From: an uncultured beta proteobacterium
Lineage (GTDB): Bacteria; Pseudomonadota; Gammaproteobacteria; Burkholderiales; Burkholderiaceae_C
Assembly (NCBI GenBank): GCA_903832285.1
Contig: CAILAY010000001.1
Coordinates: forward strand, 1-64,000
DNA length: 64,000 nt
Direction: 5' to 3'
The notes under the pieces were generated by a model that ran no database searches, had not been told where the DNA came from, and was given only the letters and a program-made list of their open reading frames with translations. The first letter of the stretch is position 1, and each line of letters opens with the position of its first letter. A program made the position numbers and the translations under genes. Shown in pieces: positions 1-7,540 of this stretch.

Positions 1-1
1 C

Positions 2-97
2 GACGAAAAATTGCCCTTTACACGAGTCGAGTTGTTGGAGAGGACCCGCCAGGCAACCAACTCGCTGGCCGCCTGGGACTCACGGGGCAGCCCCTAG
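2..97 (+). CDS. C-terminal end of an unidentified protein (cut by window edge)
   Basis: An open frame enters from the left edge and ends at a TAG at 95-97, giving about 31 residues (DEKLPFTRVELLERTRQ..., then WDSRGSP). The composition, with alternating charged and hydrophobic residues and a helical look, is protein-like, and the other two frames here look less so. Nothing identifies the family. It is followed by about 80 bases without a recognisable gene. Only the tail is visible, so this is weak evidence. Confidence 0.3.
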   Translation, partial: DEKLPFTRVELLERTRQATNSLAAWDSRGSP

Positions 98-180
98 TTG
101 ATTGTCCGAGATCGTCAGGCTGAGGTTGTCAAGCTTGCTGCTGCTAAACCTGCGTCTACATTTGTGACACAGTAAGACCA

Positions 181-444
181 GTGCTGTTGGTAGGCGGATT
201 TTTCACCACTTTCGTTGTGGCTTCGGTTATCGCAATTGTCATGCAGCCCTTGGTCGCACCCCTGCTGCAACCTGATATCCGCACTGAGGGCGATGGTTTG
301 GCTGAGCTGCCGCTGCTGGCCGGTTGCGCCGCGATTACGTTGGTGTTGAACTGGCTACTGCCGCGCGTAAATTCCAGTCACGTCAGGTGGCGTCACGGTG
401 CTCGTGTCGGTCTAGCCTTGGGTGTAACCAGCTTGCCCGGCTGA
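181..444 (+). CDS. Truncated small membrane protein (hypothetical)
   Basis: GTG start and 87 residues. The sequence shows a strongly hydrophobic N-terminal segment (LLVGGFFTTFVVASVIAIVM, about residues 2-21) and a second one around residues 45-60 (LLAGCAAITLVLNWLL), so it is probably an inner-membrane protein. The frame ends abruptly after a third hydrophobic stretch begins (RVGLALGVTS), exactly where the sequence becomes the antisense remnant of another gene (441-660). I infer that this is the 5' part of a longer multi-pass protein cut off by a rearrangement. I do not recognise the family. No good ribosome-binding site is seen, and the remnant may not be expressed. Confidence 0.4.
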   Translation: MLLVGGFFTTFVVASVIAIVMQPLVAPLLQPDIRTEGDGLAELPLLAGCAAITLVLNWLLPRVNSSHVRWRHGARVGLALGVTSLPG

Positions 445-660
445 ACGTAGCGAAGTCCGCATTAGTGCCGTGGTAGACCACGGCACTAATGCCATCCATG
501 TTCCCGGCCAGGCTGTCGCCAAACCACTTCTTGAACTCGGGTTTTTCAGTCTGGTTGGTGAGGGTTCACCCGCCTGGCTAAAGCGAATGTGCCGGTTGGT
601 GACGTCGAAGTTGCCGCGATGGCCATTTGAAGATTTTGACCATATCCATATATCAACTAT
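441..660 (-). pseudogene. Decayed fragment of a phage-type polyvalent protein (ADP-ribosyltransferase-like module)
   Basis: Read on the minus strand, one frame gives KSSNGHRGNFDV followed by IRFS. This matches the usual end of ART modules in phage or integrative-element polyvalent proteins (KSAxGNRGTFD...DIRFS). After a frame change at an A-run (plus strand 542-546) the next frame gives EFKKWFGDS and then AVVYHGTNADF, which match the usual beginning of such a module. The order, end of one module then start of the next, suggests a tandem arrangement. A stop blocks the upstream side near 673-675. Downstream of the YHGT part the frame runs into unrelated residues and a stop at 383-385. It is plainly non-functional. 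The family assignment is from memory of the motif pattern. Confidence 0.55.
459..492. repeat. Perfect 34-bp palindrome
   Basis: Two 16-base arms (GCATTAGTGCCGTGGT and its exact reverse complement) are separated by the two bases AG. The palindrome lies inside the ADP-ribosyltransferase remnant, over the codons for ISAVVYHGTNA. It has no T-run on either side, so it is not a standard terminator. It may be a recombination or protein-binding site, or a chance product of decay. Confidence 0.6.
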
Positions 661-835
661 TTTTGCACGGCTTCAGCAACGCAATAGAAATCCTAATAAT
701 TGTCTGCTTCCTAACATAGTCGCTGCCACTTGTAGCGAAAGTGTCCGGGCGCGAAGAGAACAACTGATCTCCAATGGATTTGTGCATCTTCACCGCAACG
801 GCAGATGCGCATTCATTTTTTGAAGGGACAGCACT

Positions 836-1891
836 GTGATTAAAGTTGAGTATCACCAGTTGGTGCGGCCGATAGTTTTCGCTGTTTCGCAATGTTGTGT
901 TGCCGTCCTGCTTTCAAGTTGTATTGCCTGGCCAGATGCCAATTTTCGACCGAGAGTTCCTGAGTACACAAAGTTGCCCTTTGTCGATCAAGTATGGGAT
1001 AGTTCCAAGGCGAAGGCCGAGAAGAATAATCAAGTTTGGCGTGGACCTCTCACGCTGAACGACTACAAAGATGCTCTGCGAACATTGCTGGCAGGTGTCA
1101 TGGCATCTGCGGAAGAATCAAATAGCCAGTTCTGGGATCTTGGTATGACTACTTTAGTTGGAGGAACCGCAGCGACTCTCGGTGCATTGAGCAGCAAAAT
1201 TGCGCTAACGAATACCGGGCTTGCAGTCGGGGCAGGTGGTCAGATTGGGAAGACTTATTACAGCCCGCAACAGGTAAGAGATCAGCACCTAAATACACAC
1301 GTCAAGCTCGCATGTATCTCGACAGAAATAGGCGGTTTATCTGAGTTCCAGCGTGACTGGGCTATGGCAAGTGGGGCGACCGGTAGCGAACAGGCGGATA
1401 CGGCGCCCATGGATATCGCTCACGCGGTTGATTCCGTTCTTAACAATTATCGCCGCGGGTTGCTTGGTATGGCCCCACAAGTTTCATCGCGAGACGACAT
1501 GCTACGCTTTGCCGCTGAATATCGGGATCAGGCAGTTGCCGCTAAGATGGCGGCGAGTGCCGCAGCTGGCAGTGCAAATGAGCCGAACCAAAATCCAGCC
1601 CCGGACGGTTCAACTCCCGCCACCGCAGCGTCAGTTCCAGCAACGGGTGCCTCAGCCCCACAAGCGGAGGCTTCCCGTCCAATTGCACTGAAATCGGACG
1701 GGACGCCCGCAAAAGCCAAAACACCCTCGGAGACGGCTGTGATGCCCGAGCAATTGCCACACTCGTCGGATAAGGCCTTGAGTCCCGAAGACAGGATCAG
1801 ATTACTGCAGGCTGGCAAGCGCTACGCCCCCAGATTCATTGGCCTCAAAGTCCGGTTGGAAGCGTGCACCAAGGGTCCTATTTCGCAGTGA
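836..1891 (+). CDS. Hypothetical lipoprotein with Ala/Pro-rich C-terminal region
   Basis: GTG start with an AAGGGA ribosome-binding site upstream; 351 residues. A basic N-terminus and hydrophobic stretch end in a lipobox (VLLSSC, Cys about residue 29), so it is probably a membrane-anchored envelope protein. The middle (residues 60-230) is mostly helical, with a Gly/Ala-rich segment around 115-140 (GGTAATLGALSSK, GLAVGAGGQIGK). Residues about 240-310 are a low-complexity Ala/Pro/Ser/Thr linker (ATAASVPATGASAPQAEASR), followed by a short charged C-terminus with RLLQAGKRYAPRFIGLKVRLEAC. I recognise no family. It sits alone beside phage-like debris and converges on kynA, with only 23 bases between the stops. 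This setting suggests an acquired accessory gene. Confidence 0.75.
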   Translation: MIKVEYHQLVRPIVFAVSQCCVAVLLSSCIAWPDANFRPRVPEYTKLPFVDQVWDSSKAKAEKNNQVWRGPLTLNDYKDALRTLLAGVMASAEESNSQFWDLGMTTLVGGTAATLGALSSKIALTNTGLAVGAGGQIGKTYYSPQQVRDQHLNTHVKLACISTEIGGLSEFQRDWAMASGATGSEQADTAPMDIAHAVDSVLNNYRRGLLGMAPQVSSRDDMLRFAAEYRDQAVAAKMAASAAAGSANEPNQNPAPDGSTPATAASVPATGASAPQAEASRPIALKSDGTPAKAKTPSETAVMPEQLPHSSDKALSPEDRIRLLQAGKRYAPRFIGLKVRLEACTKGPISQ

Positions 1892-1914
1892 GAACAAGCG
1901 CTCAAGTATCTGCA

Positions 1915-2817
1915 TTACAAAGACGTTCGCAGAGACCAGATTTCGGGAAACAGCACCACATCAAGCATCTTGCGCAAATAGCTCACACCGCCAGTGCCAC
2001 CGGTGCCGCGCTTGAATCCGATGACACGCTCGACCGTGGTCACATGCCTGAAACGCCAAAGGCGAAATGCGTCTTCCAGGTCGGTGAGTTCTTCGCCCAG
2101 TTGATACAGATCCCAATGCGCCTTTGGGTTGCGGTACACCTGCAACCAGGCATGCTCCACGTCGACGTTGGCCACGTAGGGTTGCGACCAGTCGCGCTGG
2201 GTGTGGGAGGAGGGGACGGCAATGTCGCGGCGCGCCAGGAGGCGCAGCGATTCGTCATACAGTGAGGGCGCAACATAGGCGGCCTGCACCCGCGCCAGCA
2301 GGTCGGGACGGTGGGAGTGGGGCTTGAGCATTGCCGCATTCTTGTTGCCCAGGGAGAACTCGATACAGCGGTATTGATAGCTCTGGAAGCCGCTGGAACT
2401 GTCCAGATAGGGACGGATGGCGCTGTACTCGGGTGGTGTCATGGTGGCTAGAACGTCCCAGGCATGCACCAGTTGCTCCATGATTTTGCTTACCCGGGCC
2501 AGCATCTTGAAAGCACTGCCCAGCTCGTCTTTGGAAATACTCTTTATGGCCGCGCCCAGTTCATGCAGCATCAGCTTCATCCACAGTTCGCTGGTCTGAT
2601 GCTGCACGATGAACAGCATCTCGTTGTGGTCTGGCGAGCGGGGATGCTGCGCGCTGAGAATGGCATCCAGATTCAGGTAGTCGCCATAGCTCATGCTCTT
2701 GCTGAAGTCGAGCTGGGCTTTCTCATCGATGACGATGGACTCGGTCGAGCTTGGGTTGGCTGGCGTTGCGCCCGCCTGTAAGTGTTGAGCAAAGCCGCCC
2801 GGTTTGGAAGTCAACAT
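1915..2817 (-). CDS. kynA: Tryptophan 2,3-dioxygenase
   Basis: Haem enzyme that opens the indole ring of L-tryptophan to N-formylkynurenine, the first step of the kynurenine route. The family signature [14 protein letters not shown] is present, as are the substrate-pocket segment [19 protein letters not shown] and a His-rich segment near PHSHRPDLL. The C-terminal region with [21 protein letters not shown] is the usual active-site loop. At 300 residues it is normal for the bacterial form. The start is the ATG one base after the kynU stop (TGAcATG), which implies translational coupling. It is the last gene of the leftward cluster, with no terminator hairpin evident before the convergent lipoprotein gene. 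Confidence 0.97.
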   Translation of the reverse strand: MLTSKPGGFAQHLQAGATPANPSSTESIVIDEKAQLDFSKSMSYGDYLNLDAILSAQHPRSPDHNEMLFIVQHQTSELWMKLMLHELGAAIKSISKDELGSAFKMLARVSKIMEQLVHAWDVLATMTPPEYSAIRPYLDSSSGFQSYQYRCIEFSLGNKNAAMLKPHSHRPDLLARVQAAYVAPSLYDESLRLLARRDIAVPSSHTQRDWSQPYVANVDVEHAWLQVYRNPKAHWDLYQLGEELTDLEDAFRLWRFRHVTTVERVIGFKRGTGGTGGVSYLRKMLDVVLFPEIWSLRTSL

Positions 2818-2818
2818 G

Positions 2819-4114
2819 TCAGGTCACCTGGTGTTTTTGGTTGAATTGGGGTTGCTGCCACTCGCCAGATTCGAGCACCTGCCGAAGGTGCTCGACGGCA
2901 TTCCATACGTCTTCAAATCCGATGTAGAGCGGCGTAAAGCCGAAGCGCAAGATGTCTTTGTGCCGCAGGCCGTCACCTGCGCGGAAATCTCCAATGACAC
3001 CACGGGAAATCAGGGCCTGAACGATTGCAAAGGCGCCCGATCCTTCACGACCATGGCCATGCTCGTGGGTCAGGCTCACCTGGGAGCCGCGCAGCGTGTG
3101 TTCGCGCGGCGTTGCCAGACCCATGCCATAGCCGGCGCAGCGCTGCTCTACCAACTCAATGTACAAATCGGTCAAGGCGAGTGACTTGCTGCGCAGGGCG
3201 GTCATGCCGCCGAGTGCTTGCGCCGCCTTGAACCCGTCCAGTCCGCACTCCAGCAGCGACATACTGACAATGGGTTGCGTGCCACAGAGGTAGCGGTTGA
3301 TTCCGGCAGCGGGCTTGTAATCGGTTGTGAACTCGAACGGCCCTGCGTGGCCCCACCAGCCGGACAGCGGTTGCCAAAAACGGTCTGCATGCCTGGGGTT
3401 GACCCACACAAAGGCCGGCGCACCCGGTCCGCCGTTCAAATACTTGTAGCCGCAGCCGATGGCAAAGTCGGCCCGGGCACTTGTCAAGTCCACGGGTACG
3501 GCACCGGCACTGTGCGCCAGGTCCCACACTACCAGCGCGCCCCGCGCATGCGCGGCTGCGGTGACGGCAGCCATGTCGTGCATGGCGCCGGTGCGGTAGT
3601 TCACGTGGGTGAGCATCAGAACCGCCACGTCGGCGCTGAGCGCCGCGGCAATTTCCTCCGGCTCCACCAGTTGCAGTGTGTAGCCTCGCGCTTGACACAA
3701 CCCCTCGGCAATGTAGAGGTCCGTGGGGAAGTTGCTGCGTTCGCTCATCACTAGGCGGCGCTTGGGTGCATCTCGGTCCGCCATGGACAGGGCGACAGAC
3801 AGCACCTTGAACAAGTTGATTGAAGTCGTGTCGGTAGCCACCACTTCGTCTGGCCCAGCACCGATCAGTGGCGCGATCATGTTGCCCAAACGCTGGGGCA
3901 GATTGAACCAGCCGGCCGAATTCCAGGCACGAATGAGATCGGTACCCCATTCCTGAGTGATGACGTCGGCGGCGCGCGCGGGAGCCGCTTTGGGCATCAC
4001 GCCCAGCGAGTTGCCATCAAGATAGATGACGCCCGGGGGAATGGAGAACAGATTGCGAAGACTCCTGAGTGGGTCAGTGTTGTCACGTTGTCGGCAGTCT
4101 TGAATTGTGTTCAT
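2819..4114 (-). CDS. kynU: Kynureninase
   Basis: PLP enzyme that cleaves L-kynurenine to anthranilate and alanine. The PLP-lysine segment [19 protein letters not shown], the aspartate strand [16 protein letters not shown] and the N-terminal YLDGNSLG turn are all as in KynU. I chose the ATG at 4114 ([12 protein letters not shown]..., 431 residues); the open frame extends about 67 codons further, but that part overlaps kynB and has no family likeness. It lies between kynB (26-base gap) and kynA (1-base gap). Its product anthranilate is the substrate of the CoA ligase at 7541-9148, which joins the two halves of the cluster. Confidence 0.97.
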   Translation of the reverse strand: MNTIQDCRQRDNTDPLRSLRNLFSIPPGVIYLDGNSLGVMPKAAPARAADVITQEWGTDLIRAWNSAGWFNLPQRLGNMIAPLIGAGPDEVVATDTTSINLFKVLSVALSMADRDAPKRRLVMSERSNFPTDLYIAEGLCQARGYTLQLVEPEEIAAALSADVAVLMLTHVNYRTGAMHDMAAVTAAAHARGALVVWDLAHSAGAVPVDLTSARADFAIGCGYKYLNGGPGAPAFVWVNPRHADRFWQPLSGWWGHAGPFEFTTDYKPAAGINRYLCGTQPIVSMSLLECGLDGFKAAQALGGMTALRSKSLALTDLYIELVEQRCAGYGMGLATPREHTLRGSQVSLTHEHGHGREGSGAFAIVQALISRGVIGDFRAGDGLRHKDILRFGFTPLYIGFEDVWNAVEHLRQVLESGEWQQPQFNQKHQVT

Positions 4115-4139
4115 GGATGGTTTCAATCTTCTTGTTCGC

Positions 4140-5018
4140 CTATTGATGCGGGGAGACAGCGTGCAAAGTCTTTGCCAGCCAGCGGCAGAGGTCGCCATTG
4201 GGATCCTCGAATCCGTGAATGGCAGTGAAGTGATTGGCGGCTGGCTGGGGACTGAGCATGCCAGCATTCCCGATCGTCTCCCAAGCCGCGTGGAACAGGG
4301 AAGACTGGCGCGCAAACTCGGTAGTCTCAGCGTCGCCCCACGTAACCCATGTCGGCGTAGCGCATGGTCGGACCAGGAAAGCAGGTGAGTTTCGCCGAAT
4401 CACACCGTCGTCCAATTGAATCATGGGCTGCAGATAGCTGTAACGCAAGGCGGCAAGGTCATACAAGCCACTTACCAGGGTCGCGGCCTTCAATGGGTCC
4501 CGCGGCAGACCGTAGTCTTGTTCCCAATCGGTCAGCAAACACATGGATGCCAGGTGTGCACCCGCGGAATGGCCGCCGATGCCGACGCGTTCCGGGTCTC
4601 CCCCGTACTGAGCGATGTTGCGCAATGTCCAGGCAACTGCTGCGCGGGCTTGGCGGGTGATCTCGTCAAGGCTGACGTGTGGGCACAAGGCATAGTTCAT
4701 CACTACGGTCGTGATCCCGAGTGGCTGTAATCCCAGTGCAACGCCACTGAATTCCTTGCTGGAAAAGGCACGCCAGTAACCACCGTGGATAAATACAAAT
4801 ACGGGCGCGTTGGGATCGTCCGCTGGGAAGATATCCAGGGTTTCATGGATCGTGGGCCCAAAAGGAACATCCAGCGCGCACTTCAAATTCTTCCGCGCCG
4901 CCTGGGCTGTGGCCAGGTAATGGTCCAGGGGAGAAGGGCCCTCGCCCAATCTCAGCGAGGGGTTGTATTGCTCATCGATTTGCGCCTGGGTATCGAAGTC
5001 GCGGTAGAGCTTATGCAT
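4140..5018 (-). CDS. kynB: Arylformamidase (kynurenine formamidase), alpha/beta-hydrolase type
   Basis: Hydrolyses N-formylkynurenine to kynurenine and formate. It shows the HGGYWRAF oxyanion-hole motif, the nucleophile elbow [11 protein letters not shown] and a C-terminal [10 protein letters not shown] segment carrying the presumed catalytic His. This is the alpha/beta-hydrolase form (as in eukaryotes and some bacteria), not the metal-dependent cyclase-like KynB of Ralstonia or Pseudomonas. I chose the ATG at 5018 ([13 protein letters not shown], 292 residues); the frame continues 15 codons upstream to a TTG. The assignment rests on the fold plus its position directly upstream of kynU and kynA. 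A carboxylesterase of other specificity is possible but unlikely here. Confidence 0.85.
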   Translation of the reverse strand: MHKLYRDFDTQAQIDEQYNPSLRLGEGPSPLDHYLATAQAARKNLKCALDVPFGPTIHETLDIFPADDPNAPVFVFIHGGYWRAFSSKEFSGVALGLQPLGITTVVMNYALCPHVSLDEITRQARAAVAWTLRNIAQYGGDPERVGIGGHSAGAHLASMCLLTDWEQDYGLPRDPLKAATLVSGLYDLAALRYSYLQPMIQLDDGVIRRNSPAFLVRPCATPTWVTWGDAETTEFARQSSLFHAAWETIGNAGMLSPQPAANHFTAIHGFEDPNGDLCRWLAKTLHAVSPHQ

Positions 5019-5126
5019 AGTGGTGAAGCGTTCCAAATTTCGTGATGGTGGTCGTGACAACAAGGAAGAAATTCAATGCATCGATCGGCTCACTACCGAC
5101 CCGACAGAGGCAACCAACATGGCGGT

Positions 5127-6659
5127 CTAGTCCGGATCGATTTCAGGGGTGAGCAATGACGCCCCGAGTTGTGCCCGCCGGCGCAGCCAGGGTGAAGGAC
5201 GATAGCGCGGATCACCACTGGCAGTTTGAAGATTGTGAAGAATCTGCAGCAGCAGCCCCGCACCCAGAGCGTCGCCCCAGGCCAGGGGCCCCTGCGGATA
5301 GCCCAGCCCCAGAGTGACTGCGGCATCGATATCCTGGGGGCTGGCAATGCCCTGCTGCGCAATGTCGCAGGCAATGTTGACGATACCGGCCAGCACGCGC
5401 TGACCGACCAGCCCCAAACTGTCGCGCATCACCCGCACGGATGAAGTATGTGGGTGCAGCAAGGATACGGCGCGGTTCACGCTGAGCGTCGATGTGAGTG
5501 GGTTGGTGAAAATGGCAGCGCATTGAGCCTGCGGCAAGAGCCAGTCCAGGGCGACGGTGCGCCCTGCGTCCAGACCTTGGACCGCGACACAGGTGCTCAC
5601 GTCCGCGCCCAACGGCAGCACGATGCAAAGGGCGTCGGCGCTCGGGGTGGGTGCTGATTCCAGTTGCGCACCCGCGCCTTGAAGCCAGGCGGCGCAGGCG
5701 TCGCCCCACGCTGCATGGTGCCGGCTCACCCAGACCGGACCGGGTTCGCACGCCAAGCGTTCGGACCAGTGGATGGGCAACGCGCTCCCATTCGCGTAGG
5801 TATAGAAGCCGACCCCGCTTTTGCGCCCCAGAAGCCCGGCATGAAGACGCTGCACCGCCAGCGGTGATGGGCGAAAGCGCGGCTCGTCAAAGTACTGACG
5901 GTAAATGGACTCCATCACCGGAACCGACACATCCAGCCCCACCAGGTCAAACAATTCGAAGGGGCCGAGGCGAAACCCGGCCTGACCGCGCAGCACCGCA
6001 TCGATGGCAGCGGGCGAGCCGACAGATTCGCCCAACAGCCGCAGCGCCTCGGTGCCAAAGCCGCGCCCCGCATGGTTCACGATGAAGCCGGGCGTATCTT
6101 TGGCACGAACGGCGCGGTGGCCCATGCGCTGACCCAACTTCAGCATGGCGGTGCAGGTGGCCGGATCCGTGCGTGCACCCTCAATCACCTCGACGATCTT
6201 CATCAACGGCACGGGATTGAAGAAATGAAAACCCACGACGCGTTGTGGGTGCATGCAACTGGCAGCGATGGCGGTGACGGAAAGCGAGGACGTGTTGGTG
6301 GCCAGCACGGTGCGGTCGGACACGATCGCCTCCAGTTGCTGGAACAGCGTCCGCTTGGCGTCGAGCTTTTCCACGATCGCCTCCACCACCACATCCGCAT
6401 CGGCCAGCTCCTGCATGGCAAACGCCACCGACACCCGCGCGAGTGCAGCTCGCGCCTGATCTGACGTGAGTCGACCGCGCTCAGCCAGCTTGCTCCAGGT
6501 GGACGCCAGCGCCGTGTGGGCACGCTGTGCCGCGCCTTCAGAACTGTCGAACAGGCGCACGTTGATGCCCGCCTGCGCGGCGATCTGCGCGATGCCTTGC
6601 CCCATTACACCCGTGCCAACGACGGCCAGAGTGAGAGCGTCCTTTTCCGGATCAAACAT
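5127..6659 (-). CDS. 3-hydroxyacyl-CoA dehydrogenase (PaaH-type, duplicated C-terminal domain)
   Basis: 510 residues. The N-terminal NAD-binding Rossmann fold starts with VVGTGVMGQGIAQIAAQAG; catalytic-region segments are TNTSSLSVTAIA and VGFHFFNPVPLMKIVEVI. After the first 3HCDH C-domain (GRGFGTEALRLLGES...FELFDLVGLDV), a second degenerate Rossmann-like part and a second C-domain (RVLAGIVNIACDIAQQG...GYPQGPLAWGD) follow, as in PaaH/PaaC proteins of about 500 residues. In this cluster it should oxidise the 3-hydroxyacyl-CoA made by the hydratase at 10443-11306 from the ring-reduced anthranilate intermediate. ATG start at 6659, 11 bases after the RidA-family gene. Confidence 0.92.
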   Translation of the reverse strand: MFDPEKDALTLAVVGTGVMGQGIAQIAAQAGINVRLFDSSEGAAQRAHTALASTWSKLAERGRLTSDQARAALARVSVAFAMQELADADVVVEAIVEKLDAKRTLFQQLEAIVSDRTVLATNTSSLSVTAIAASCMHPQRVVGFHFFNPVPLMKIVEVIEGARTDPATCTAMLKLGQRMGHRAVRAKDTPGFIVNHAGRGFGTEALRLLGESVGSPAAIDAVLRGQAGFRLGPFELFDLVGLDVSVPVMESIYRQYFDEPRFRPSPLAVQRLHAGLLGRKSGVGFYTYANGSALPIHWSERLACEPGPVWVSRHHAAWGDACAAWLQGAGAQLESAPTPSADALCIVLPLGADVSTCVAVQGLDAGRTVALDWLLPQAQCAAIFTNPLTSTLSVNRAVSLLHPHTSSVRVMRDSLGLVGQRVLAGIVNIACDIAQQGIASPQDIDAAVTLGLGYPQGPLAWGDALGAGLLLQILHNLQTASGDPRYRPSPWLRRRAQLGASLLTPEIDPD

Positions 6660-6670
6660 GGTCGTTGGCC

Positions 6671-7066
6671 CTAATCGGGAATCACGGCCGTGACTTCGAT
6701 TTCAACCTTGGCACGATCTTCCACCAGACCCGCCACCTGGATCGCGGTCATGGCGGCATTGAAGCTGCCAATGATTTCGCGAAAGGCTTTGCCGATCTCG
6801 GGATAGGCGGCGACGTATTCCCGCTTGTCCGTCACGTACCAGGTCATGCGCACGATGTGCTCGGGTCGCGCACCGGCTTCATGCAGCACCTCCACCACGT
6901 TGGTCAGCGCCTGCCGCACTTGGGCCGCCATGTCGTCGCTGTGAAACACGCACTGCGCGTCCCAACCAATCATGCCGGCAGCAAAAACCATCTGGCCGCG
7001 GGCTGTCACGCCATTGGAATAGCCTCGTGGCCGAGCCCAATGCGGGGGCTGCAATATCTTCATCAT
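6671..7066 (-). CDS. RidA-family (YjgF/UK114) enamine/imine deaminase
   Basis: 131 residues, typical RidA length. It contains the expected GYSNGVTARGQMVFAAGMIGWD opening (read in parts), the QALTNVVEVLHEAGA helix and the late arginine segment HIVRMTWYVTDKREY, followed by MTAIQVAGLVEDRAKVEIEVTAVI. RidA proteins speed hydrolysis of reactive enamines/imines to ketones and ammonia. Its place here is suggestive: ring reduction of 2-aminobenzoyl-CoA leaves an enamine that must lose ammonia. The start codon overlaps the thioesterase stop. It is an aminobenzoate-pathway paralogue rather than the housekeeping ridA by context only. Confidence 0.9.
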   Translation of the reverse strand: MMKILQPPHWARPRGYSNGVTARGQMVFAAGMIGWDAQCVFHSDDMAAQVRQALTNVVEVLHEAGARPEHIVRMTWYVTDKREYVAAYPEIGKAFREIIGSFNAAMTAIQVAGLVEDRAKVEIEVTAVIPD

Positions 7067-7536
7067 CAGAAATCTCCCGTAAAACTTTGCCAGCGCGCGA
7101 TGGCGTCGCGCAGGTCTTGTGGAATTTCGATGGCGCCGTCGTGTGCCAACGATGTTGTCACCAGGGTCTGTCGAATCTGCACGCAGCAGGTCTGGCCTTG
7201 CATGCAGTCGACGCGCAGCGTGAGCGATCGACTACCCAGGCGCTCCAGTTGCAGGCGAAACTCGACCGTGTCTCCCATGCGGCTGGGGGCGCGAAACTCG
7301 GTTTGCAGCGCAACCGTGGGCAGACCGATACGTCGCACGCCCAGCAGGTGCGCATAGCTCACGCCCAGCGCTTGCGTGAACCAGTCTTCCACCACGGCGT
7401 TCAGCATCACGAAATACTGCGGAAAAAACACCATGCCAGCCGGGTCGCAATCGGCAAAGCGGATCAGCCGTGAATGGACGAAAGTGGGCGGCACGACGCT
7501 GCTTTCAGGCGAGATGGAGTGAGGATTATTGCGCAC
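7066..7536 (-). CDS. Acyl-CoA thioesterase, 4-hydroxybenzoyl-CoA thioesterase (hot-dog) family
   Basis: Hot-dog fold thioesterase with the family motif RFADCDPAGMVFFPQYF, where the Asp is the usual catalytic residue. The GTG at 7536, four bases after the ligase stop, gives 156 residues. The open frame continues upstream, but that part overlaps the ligase and shows no family likeness. The stop overlaps the RidA-family ATG. In the anthranilate cluster it may rescue CoA from dead-end acyl-CoAs or release a product. Its true substrate cannot be read from the sequence. Confidence 0.85.
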   Translation of the reverse strand: MRNNPHSISPESSVVPPTFVHSRLIRFADCDPAGMVFFPQYFVMLNAVVEDWFTQALGVSYAHLLGVRRIGLPTVALQTEFRAPSRMGDTVEFRLQLERLGSRSLTLRVDCMQGQTCCVQIRQTLVTTSLAHDGAIEIPQDLRDAIARWQSFTGDF

Positions 7537-7540
7537 GGGA

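Noticed and set aside
470..823. Plus-strand open frame of 117 residues
   Set aside because: It runs antisense to the ADP-ribosyltransferase remnant and its residues show no domain character; 661-835 otherwise holds nothing I can identify.
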